Positions 42,430 through 48,160 of a stretch of 48,160 nt of DNA are shown piece after piece; position 1 is the stretch's first letter, and each line of letters opens with the position of its first letter. The position numbers and the translations under genes are program-made. Location: positions 1-48,160 of the forward strand of contig PNMF01000008.1 of the NCBI GenBank assembly GCA_013823485.1. The letters run 5' to 3'. The stretch comes from Comamonadaceae bacterium (GTDB taxonomy: Bacteria; Pseudomonadota; Gammaproteobacteria; Burkholderiales; Burkholderiaceae_C). The notes under the pieces are model-generated. The model searched no databases. It was not told the origin of the DNA and saw nothing but the letters and a program-made list of their open reading frames with translations.

Positions 42430-43335
42430 TCAGCCCTTGCGCAACGCCGCCCGCAGCTGCTCGCCGATCTCGGGCCGCTCCAGGAACGGATCGACCGGGT
42501 TGGTGGCGTTGACGATGCCTTCCATGCGCGCGCGGACATTCCCCAGCGCGCGCGGGTGGCTGAAGATGTAGAAACGGTCGGCCTCGATGGCGTCGAACAC
42601 CATGGCCGCCACCTCTGCCGCCGTGACCTTGCCCGAGCTCACCGCCTTGTCGCTCATGGCCTGACCGATCAGCTGGCTGCGGGTGGGTTTTTCGGTGGCC
42701 ATGTCGCCCGGCCGGTTGCGGTGGCTCTGGCTGATGCCGGTGGGCACGAAGTACGGGCACAGCACGCTGGCGCTGACCTGGTCCGACACCAGCCGCAGAT
42801 CCTGGTAGAGGGTTTCGGTCAGACTGACCACCGCGTGCTTGCTCACGTTGTAGATGCCCATGTTGGGCGGCGTCAGCAGGCCGGCCATGCTGGCGGTGTT
42901 GACGATGTGCCCACGCCAGGCCGGGTCGGCCTCGGCCGCGGCCAGCATGTGCGGGGTGAACAGCCGCACGCCGTGGATCACGCCCCACAGGTTCACGCCC
43001 AGCACCCATTCCCAGTCGCGCACCGAGTTCTCCCAGACCAGGCCGCCGGAGCCGACGCCGGCGTTGTTGAAGACGAAGTGCGGTGCGCCGAAACGCTGCA
43101 CCACCTCAAGGGCGAGCGCCTCCATCTCGGCGGCGCTCGACACATCGACCCGGCGCGCCATGACCTCGGCACCAGCGGCGGTGAGTTCGGCGGCGGCGCG
43201 GTCGAGTGCGTCCTGCTGCACGTCCACCAGCACCAGCTTCATGCCGCGCCGGGCGCCGATGCGGGCGCATTCGAGGCCGAAGCCGGAGCCGGCGCCGGTG
43301 AGCACGGCGGTGCGGCCGGCAAAGTCCTGGATCAT
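42430..43335 (-). CDS. SDR family oxidoreductase
   Basis: 301 aa classical short-chain dehydrogenase/reductase. TGAGSGFG at 13-20 (dinucleotide binding), NNAGVGSGG near 90, a catalytic Ser in VNTASMAGLL, and Y-x3-K in YNVSKHAV around 160. The insertions around 195-230 suit a bulky substrate. It is the last gene of the minus-strand catabolic operon, 27 bp after the GNAT gene. The substrate, perhaps a hydroxyacyl or alcohol intermediate, is not predictable. Confidence 0.92.
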   Translation of the reverse strand: MIQDFAGRTAVLTGAGSGFGLECARIGARRGMKLVLVDVQQDALDRAAAELTAAGAEVMARRVDVSSAAEMEALALEVVQRFGAPHFVFNNAGVGSGGLVWENSVRDWEWVLGVNLWGVIHGVRLFTPHMLAAAEADPAWRGHIVNTASMAGLLTPPNMGIYNVSKHAVVSLTETLYQDLRLVSDQVSASVLCPYFVPTGISQSHRNRPGDMATEKPTRSQLIGQAMSDKAVSSGKVTAAEVAAMVFDAIEADRFYIFSHPRALGNVRARMEGIVNATNPVDPFLERPEIGEQLRAALRKG

Positions 43336-43362
43336 GGAATGTCTCCTTCGGGGTGGGGGGTG

Positions 43363-43845
43363 TCAGGGGCGCAGCATCTCGACATGGTCGATGCCGTCTT
43401 CGTCGTAGATCGGGCCGGCGGTCTCGAAACCGTGGCGCCGGTAAAAACCTTGCAGGTGTGCCTGCGCACCGATGCGGATCGGCTGCGCGCCCCAGAGCGA
43501 CTGCAGCACCTGCACCGCCTGCGCCATCAGGGTGTGGCCGACGCCGGTGCCCCGCAGGGCCGGGTCGCTCACCACCCGGCCGATGCTGGCCTCGGCGAAC
43601 TTCAGGCCGGCCGGCACCAGGCGCGCATAGGCCCGCAGCACCGGCGTGCCACCCGCCGGGGCGCGCTGCTCGCCCAGCAGGTGCATGCAGTCGGCATCGG
43701 CCCCGTCCATGTCCTGGAAGACGCAACGCTGCTCCACCACGAACACCTCGCTGCGCAGCCGCAGCACGGCGTAGAGCGTGGCCGGCTGCAGGGCACCGAA
43801 CGGCAGGCAGCGCCAGCGCAACGCAACGGAATCGGTGCGGCTCAA
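43363..43845 (-). CDS. GNAT family N-acetyltransferase (ElaA-like)
   Basis: 160 aa read from a TTG at 43845, whose first bases overlap the GST stop (TTGA); GGAAG lies 8 bases upstream. ElaA-type features: LYAVLRLRSEVFVVEQRCVFQDMDGADAD, then IGRVVSDPALRGTGVGHTLM (acetyl-CoA loop) and FYRRHGFETAGPIYDEDGIDH at the end. Its end is very like that of the GNAT half of the fusion at 8799. The open frame continues upstream to 44490 only as a shadow of the GST gene. Substrate unknown. Confidence 0.85.
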   Translation of the reverse strand: MSRTDSVALRWRCLPFGALQPATLYAVLRLRSEVFVVEQRCVFQDMDGADADCMHLLGEQRAPAGGTPVLRAYARLVPAGLKFAEASIGRVVSDPALRGTGVGHTLMAQAVQVLQSLWGAQPIRIGAQAHLQGFYRRHGFETAGPIYDEDGIDHVEMLRP

Positions 43846-44777
43846 GCCTTCACTTCCTTCAGCGAGAACCCCACCCGGGGGAAGTGCACATGCACCGTGC
43901 CGGCGCGCTCGTCGGTGCGCTCCAGCGTGTAACGGGTGCGGGTGGCGGCGCGCAGGATGCCCTCGGTGGGTTCGGTGCCGAAGGCCTCGGGCGCCACCGT
44001 CACGCGGGTGCCCAGGGCCATGCCGTGGTCGTCCTGGAAGGCTTCGTCGGTCAGGGCGGCGGGCTGGCTGGCCCGGGCCAGCGCGATGGCATCGGCCGAG
44101 CCCAGGGTCTCGGGGCGGCCATGGCCGATGGCGGCCATGCGGTCCATCCATTCCAGCACGTCGGGGGTGGCGTCCAGCACGCCGGCCATGGCCGGGTTCA
44201 CCACCCGGCTGAACCACAACGGGTGGTAGGCGGCGAAGTCGGCGATGCAGGGGGTCGAGCCCAGCAGGAAGGGCTGGTCGTCCAGCATGCTGGAGAGCCG
44301 GCGCAGGTAGCTGCGGTAGGCCGAGGTGGCGTCGCTCGGACGCAGCACGGTCATGTTGGTGCGCATGGCGCCCCGGTCGGCGGCGAAGGCGGCTGCGGCC
44401 TCCGGCGGCTGGCCGGCGAACAGCGCGGCCGCGCCCTTGGGGCTGAGGTTGTGGCCCATGGCGGCCCAGAACAGCGTGCCGTCGGCCCACTGGGCCAGCA
44501 CGCGCGACAGGCCGCGGGCATGGGCCGGGTACAGCGGCGGCTCCGGCTGGCGGTGGTCCAGCACCTCGGCGATCAGGGCGCTGTCGCAGTAGATGTCGGC
44601 GCCGATCTGCAGGAAGGGGGTGCGGCGGTAGCCGCCGGTGAGGGCCAGCACGTCCGGCTTGGGCATGATGCGCGGGATGTGCACGCTCTTCCAGGCAAGG
44701 CCCTTGTGGCCGAGGATCAGCCGCACCTTCTCGGAAAACGGCGACGTGGGGTAGTGGTGCAGGATCAGGTCGGACAT
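43842..44777 (-). CDS. Glutathione S-transferase family protein
   Basis: 311 aa from the ATG at 44777 (GGAGA upstream). The N-terminal thioredoxin-like domain (LILHHYPTSPFSEKVRLILG, with a Ser in place of the catalytic Cys, and YRRTPFLQIGADIYCDSALI for glutathione binding) runs to about residue 80. A longer than usual all-helical C-terminal domain follows (DDQPFLLGSTPCIADFAAYH). The gene lies 19 bp after the acyl-CoA dehydrogenase gene in the operon. A detoxification or isomerase role is possible; no substrate can be named. Confidence 0.9.
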   Translation of the reverse strand: MSDLILHHYPTSPFSEKVRLILGHKGLAWKSVHIPRIMPKPDVLALTGGYRRTPFLQIGADIYCDSALIAEVLDHRQPEPPLYPAHARGLSRVLAQWADGTLFWAAMGHNLSPKGAAALFAGQPPEAAAAFAADRGAMRTNMTVLRPSDATSAYRSYLRRLSSMLDDQPFLLGSTPCIADFAAYHPLWFSRVVNPAMAGVLDATPDVLEWMDRMAAIGHGRPETLGSADAIALARASQPAALTDEAFQDDHGMALGTRVTVAPEAFGTEPTEGILRAATRTRYTLERTDERAGTVHVHFPRVGFSLKEVKA

Positions 44778-44796
44778 GGGGGTCTCCAGCTCGTGG

Positions 44797-46455
44797 TCAG
44801 TGGGGGCGGGCCCGGTCGATGATGGCATCGAAGGCGGTGGCGGCGTTCAGGGAACCGAAGCTGTAGCCCCAGTGGCCGCCGATGCGCGAATCGCAGAAGG
44901 CCGCGAACACCGCCAGCGGTGCGGTGCGGGCCAGCAGGGCGGCCTGGACCGCCAGCGCCACGTCCTGGGCCAGACGGCGGGCTTCCATTTCGGTGGCCAT
45001 CTCTTCCACCCGCAGCGGCAGCTGCGCGGCCAGCCGGTCCAGCGCCGGGTGCATTCCCTTGGCCGGGGCCAGTTCCTGCGCCAGGGCGGCGGCCGCATCG
45101 GCCTTGCGCAAAGCCCGCAGCAGGTCCAGCGCCATGATGTTGCCTGCCCCTTCCCAGATGGAGTTCAGCGGCATCTCGCGGTAGATGCGGGCCATGACGC
45201 CTTCGCCGCCCTCCTCCACATAGCCGTTGCCGCCGAGGCATTCCATGGCCTCCTGCGCAAAATGGCTGCCCCGCTTGCAGACCCAGAACTTGGCCACCGG
45301 CGTGAGCAGGCGCGACATGACCTGCTCGTGCGGATCGTCCGGCCGATCGAAGCTGTGGGCCAGCCGCAGGGCCAGCGCGGTGGCCGCTTCCGACTCCAGC
45401 GCCAGGTCGGCCAGCACGTTCTTCATCAGCGGCTGATCGATCAGGTATTTGCCGAAGGCCTTGCGCTGGGTGGTGTGGTGCAGGGCCAGGCTGAGCGCCT
45501 GGCGCATCAGGCCGGCGGTGCCCAGGGCGCAATCGAGCCGGGTCAGGGTGCCCATGGCCAGAATCTGCGGAATGCCCCGCCCCTCCTCGCCCACCAGCCA
45601 GGCGCAGGCGCCGTGGAACTCCACCTCGGAACTCGCGTTGGCCTGGTTGCCCAGCTTGTCCTTCAGGCGCTGGATGTGCAGTGCATTCAGGCCGCCACCG
45701 GCCCAGTCGGGCAGCACGCGCGGCAGGAAAAAGCAGGACAGCCCGCCCGGCGTCTGGGCCAGCACCAGAAAGGCATCGCACATCGGGGCGGAAAAAAACC
45801 ACTTGTGCCCGGTGATGCGCCAGCGGGAACCCCAGGCATCGCTGCCATCGGGTTCGGCCCGGGTGGTGTTGGCCCGCACGTCCGAGCCGCCCTGCTTCTC
45901 GGTCATGCCCATGCCCATGGTCAGGCCGGCTTTGGCATGCCAGGGCTTGAGCGCCGGGTCGTAGGCGCGGCGGGTCAGCCCCGGCCCCCAGTCGGCGTAC
46001 AGCGCGGGGTTGCCCTGCAGTGCCGGCGTGACCGCATAGGTCATGGAGATGGGGCACAGGATGGAGGGCTCCAGCTCGGTGAACAGCATGAAGCCGGCCG
46101 CCCGTTGCAGGTGGGCATGGCCGGTGGCCTGTGCTTCGGCGCCGAAGGCACTGCCGTGCAGGCCGGCGCCGGTGGCTGCCGCCATGAGCGCGTGGTACGA
46201 GGGGTGGAACTCCACCTCGTCGATCCGGTGGCCGACACGGCTGTGGGTGCGCAGCTGCGGCGGGTGGGTATTGGCCAGCCGGGCGTGCTGCTGCATGTCG
46301 GCGCTGCCGGCGAGCCGGCCGAGCTCGCGCAGCGGGGTCAGGTCCAGACCGGGGGCATGCAGCGCCAGGGCGGCCTGCAGCGGCCGCTGCACCTCGAACA
46401 GGTCGGTGTCCGTCAGCGGCAGCGGCTGGTTGAAGACCTGGTGCGTGGCCGCCAC
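44797..46455 (-). CDS. AidB-like acyl-CoA dehydrogenase
   Basis: 552 aa from a GTG at 46455, preceded by GAGG, which gives the family-typical THQVFNQPLPL beginning. The longer frame to 46926 is antisense-like shadow of the reductase gene. FAD-dependent fold: GLTMGMGMTEKQGGSDVRANT, the domain YRITGHKWFFSAPMCDAF, TRLDCALGTAGLMRQAL, and AMECLGGNGYVEEGG near the C-terminus. The length and the N-terminal segment fit the AidB/isovaleryl-CoA branch. It lies 8 bp after the NADP-dependent reductase gene. Confidence 0.92.
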   Translation of the reverse strand: MAATHQVFNQPLPLTDTDLFEVQRPLQAALALHAPGLDLTPLRELGRLAGSADMQQHARLANTHPPQLRTHSRVGHRIDEVEFHPSYHALMAAATGAGLHGSAFGAEAQATGHAHLQRAAGFMLFTELEPSILCPISMTYAVTPALQGNPALYADWGPGLTRRAYDPALKPWHAKAGLTMGMGMTEKQGGSDVRANTTRAEPDGSDAWGSRWRITGHKWFFSAPMCDAFLVLAQTPGGLSCFFLPRVLPDWAGGGLNALHIQRLKDKLGNQANASSEVEFHGACAWLVGEEGRGIPQILAMGTLTRLDCALGTAGLMRQALSLALHHTTQRKAFGKYLIDQPLMKNVLADLALESEAATALALRLAHSFDRPDDPHEQVMSRLLTPVAKFWVCKRGSHFAQEAMECLGGNGYVEEGGEGVMARIYREMPLNSIWEGAGNIMALDLLRALRKADAAAALAQELAPAKGMHPALDRLAAQLPLRVEEMATEMEARRLAQDVALAVQAALLARTAPLAVFAAFCDSRIGGHWGYSFGSLNAATAFDAIIDRARPH

Positions 46456-46463
46456 GGCAGACC

Positions 46464-47480
46464 TCAGATCAGCTTGACCAGCTGCTTGCCGAAGTTGCGG
46501 CCGCGCAGCAGGCCCATGAACGCTTCCGGCGCCGACTCGATGCCCTGGGCCACGGTCTCGCGCGGGCGGAGCTGGCCGGTGGCCACCAGGGTGCCGAGCT
46601 CGGTCAGAGCCTCGGGCCAGACTTCCATGTGTTCGCTGACGATGAAGCCCTGCACCTTCAGGCGGTTGACCAGGATCAGCGCCGGGTTGGCCATGGGCAG
46701 CGGGGCACCGTCGTAGCCGGCGATCATTCCGCACACGGCGATCCGCCCGAAGGCGTTCATGCGCAGCAGCACCGCGTCCAGCACCATGCCGCCCACGTTC
46801 TCGAAGTAGCCGTCGATACCGTTCGGGCAGGCCTCTTTCAGGGCCTTGGCGAGCGTGTACATGTCCTTGTGCAGCTTGTAGTCGATGCAGGCATCGAAAT
46901 GCAGCTCGTTGACCGCGTAGGCGCACTTGTCCGGGCCGCCGGCAATGCCGACCACGCGGCAGCCACGGGCCTTGGCCAGCGCAGCAAAGGCGCTGCCGAC
47001 CGCGCCGGTGGCGGCACTCACCACCACCGTCTCGCCGGCCTTGGGCTCGATGATCTTCACCAGGCCATACCAGGCGGTCACGCCCGGCATGCCGACCGCG
47101 CCCAGGTAGTGGCTCAGGGGCACGTGGGTGGTGTCGACCTTGCGCAGCGCACCGGGCTGGTTGGCATCGACCACGCTGTATTCCTGCCAGCCGCCCATGC
47201 CCACCACCTGATCACCGACCTTGTAGCGGGGGTGCTTCGACTCGGCCACCTCGCCCACGGTGCCGCCGATCATGACCTCGCCCAGCGGCTGCGACGCGGC
47301 GTAGCTCTTGCTGTCGTTCATGCGACCGCGCATGTACGGGTCCAGGCTCAGGAAATGGTGGCGCACCAGCACCTGGCCGTCGGCCAGGGCCGGCGTGTCG
47401 GTGGTGACCAGCTTGAAGTTGGAGACGGTGGCCTCGCCCTGGGGGCGGTTGTCGAGCAGGATCTGGCGGTTGGCGGGCAT
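46464..47480 (-). CDS. NADP-dependent MDR oxidoreductase (curcumin reductase/LTB4DH type)
   Basis: 338 aa zinc-independent medium-chain reductase. FLSLDPYMRGRM near residue 50, and a Rossmann region with VSAATGAVGSAFAALAKARG (about 155-175) and GIAGGPDKC for NADP. GIDGYFENVGG and the C-terminal PEAFMGLLRGRNFGKQLV are typical of the double-bond reductases acting on enones. It has the expected start MPANRQILL. It precedes the acyl-CoA dehydrogenase by 8 bp. Confidence 0.93.
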   Translation of the reverse strand: MPANRQILLDNRPQGEATVSNFKLVTTDTPALADGQVLVRHHFLSLDPYMRGRMNDSKSYAASQPLGEVMIGGTVGEVAESKHPRYKVGDQVVGMGGWQEYSVVDANQPGALRKVDTTHVPLSHYLGAVGMPGVTAWYGLVKIIEPKAGETVVVSAATGAVGSAFAALAKARGCRVVGIAGGPDKCAYAVNELHFDACIDYKLHKDMYTLAKALKEACPNGIDGYFENVGGMVLDAVLLRMNAFGRIAVCGMIAGYDGAPLPMANPALILVNRLKVQGFIVSEHMEVWPEALTELGTLVATGQLRPRETVAQGIESAPEAFMGLLRGRNFGKQLVKLI

Positions 47481-47525
47481 GGTGTTCTCCGTGAAGGGGA
47501 TGGGGGGCTTGGGCGGCCGACCGGG

Positions 47526-47954
47526 TCAGTCGGTCTTCACCCGGTTGAGTTCTTTCGCGCTGGCCGGTCCGGTGGGCAGGCGCGGCACGAACTTGAAGGT
47601 GCCGGTGGCGTGGCAGCACAGCTGGCCGGCGGCGTTGTAGACCGAGCCTTCGGTGAAGGCCATGGTGGCGGTGCGGTGCAGCAGCTTGCCCCGGGCCACC
47701 ACCGGGCCCTGCGCGGCGCGCATGAAGCTGGTCTTCATCTCGATCGTGACCGCGCCCATGTCGGGCTGCACCGAGCGGGCTGCGTGCGCCATGACCACAT
47801 CGAGCAGCGTCATGCTGGCGCCGCCATGGATCACGTCGAAGGAATTCAGGTGGTCGGCAGCGGGGTCGAAGGCGATCTCGGCCTCGCCGCCTTCCATGCG
47901 GCGCAGCTCGAAGCCCAGGAGCTCGACAAAGGGGATGCGGACAGAGAATTCCAA
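47526..47954 (-). CDS. PaaI-type hotdog thioesterase
   Basis: 142 aa from a TTG at 47954 with GGAGG 8 bases upstream, starting 4 bp after the SDR stop. An upstream extension would lie inside the SDR gene. Single hotdog domain: HLNSFDVIHGGASMTLLDVV (active-site HGG motif) and TIEMKTSFMRAA. Probably hydrolyses acyl- or aryl-CoA esters. The TTG start is inferred from the ribosome-binding site. Confidence 0.88.
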   Translation of the reverse strand: MEFSVRIPFVELLGFELRRMEGGEAEIAFDPAADHLNSFDVIHGGASMTLLDVVMAHAARSVQPDMGAVTIEMKTSFMRAAQGPVVARGKLLHRTATMAFTEGSVYNAAGQLCCHATGTFKFVPRLPTGPASAKELNRVKTD

Positions 47955-47958
47955 ACGA

Positions 47959-48160
47959 TCAGCCTCCAGTGATGATCGAGACGCCTCCGTCCACCGCCAG
48001 CCACTGGCCGGTGATGTGCTTGCCGGCGTCACTGGCGTACAGCAGGGTCAGGCCCTTGAGGTCTTCGTCGTCGCCCAGACGGCCCAGCGGGGCATGCGCG
48101 GCCAGGCGCTCCTCGCCCATGGCCTTCAGGGTGCCGGCGGTCATCTTGCTGGGGAAGAAC
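47959..48160 (-). CDS. SDR family oxidoreductase, C-terminal part (cut by the window edge)
   Basis: Only the last 67 codons or so are inside the window; the frame is open to the edge. The SDR C-terminal signature LLYASDAGKHITGQWLAVDGG is clear. It is the upstream gene of the catabolic operon seen here, followed 4 bp later by the thioesterase. Confidence 0.88.
   Translation of the reverse strand, partial: FFPSKMTAGTLKAMGEERLAAHAPLGRLGDDEDLKGLTLLYASDAGKHITGQWLAVDGGVSIITGG

Noticed and set aside
43846-44490. Treating the GNAT frame as a 375-aa protein starting at 44490
   Set aside because: The upstream part is a shadow of the GST gene; a TTG start with a ribosome-binding site at 43845 gives a normal-length GNAT.

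Overview
The window is high-GC, densely coded bacterial chromosome with the gene content of a betaproteobacterium of the order Burkholderiales (Comamonadaceae/Sphaerotilaceae-like). The signs are a tripartite tricarboxylate (Tct) transporter, the mltG-tmk-holB-pilZ-tatD block, trhO, tex and a run of acyl-CoA dehydrogenase/SDR/GST genes. The genus cannot be fixed from sequence alone. No rRNA, tRNA, CRISPR array or insertion sequence was seen.

Layout. 155-2171 (minus): tctA and tctB permeases. 2254-6951 (minus): the conserved block mltG-tmk-holB-pilZ-tatD plus an exported ankyrin protein. 7059-8812 (plus): ygfZ and an NRDE/TANGO2 protein. 8799-16730: a thioesterase-GNAT fusion, an esterase, an iron-type alcohol dehydrogenase, a winged-helix regulator, trhO, a patatin-like protein and two tandem HDOD proteins. 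16821-19148: tex.

19250-35157 (minus) is an accessory block. A complete type I secretion operon (RTX animal-type heme peroxidase of about 2040 aa, ABC exporter, HlyD adaptor, TolC) is flanked on both sides by paralogous NarL-type two-component cassettes. Divergent from the second cassette, 35612-39522 (plus) encodes four exported proteins: a 37-residue-repeat protein, a small Cys-containing protein, a CsgG-like outer-membrane lipoprotein with PG-binding and DUF4384-like regions, and a Sel1-repeat protein. This looks like an undescribed curli/holdfast-type surface secretion system. Shared ACTAC direct repeats and a near-identical translation start region suggest that the peroxidase and this operon are regulated together.

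39664-42314 (plus) is a visibly lower-GC insert with a second candidate system: a small beta-barrel protein, a Gly/aromatic-rich peptide precursor carrying both a Sec signal and an internal double-glycine-type leader, a small three-helix membrane protein, and a Sec-exported stand-alone C39 protease. I read it as a two-step peptide export system, distantly reminiscent of Fap amyloid (FapD/FapF) or class II bacteriocin loci.

42430-48160 (minus) is a tightly packed acyl-CoA-type catabolic operon (SDR, thioesterase, NADP-dependent reductase, acyl-CoA dehydrogenase, GST, GNAT, SDR). Several genes start at GTG or TTG or overlap their neighbours.
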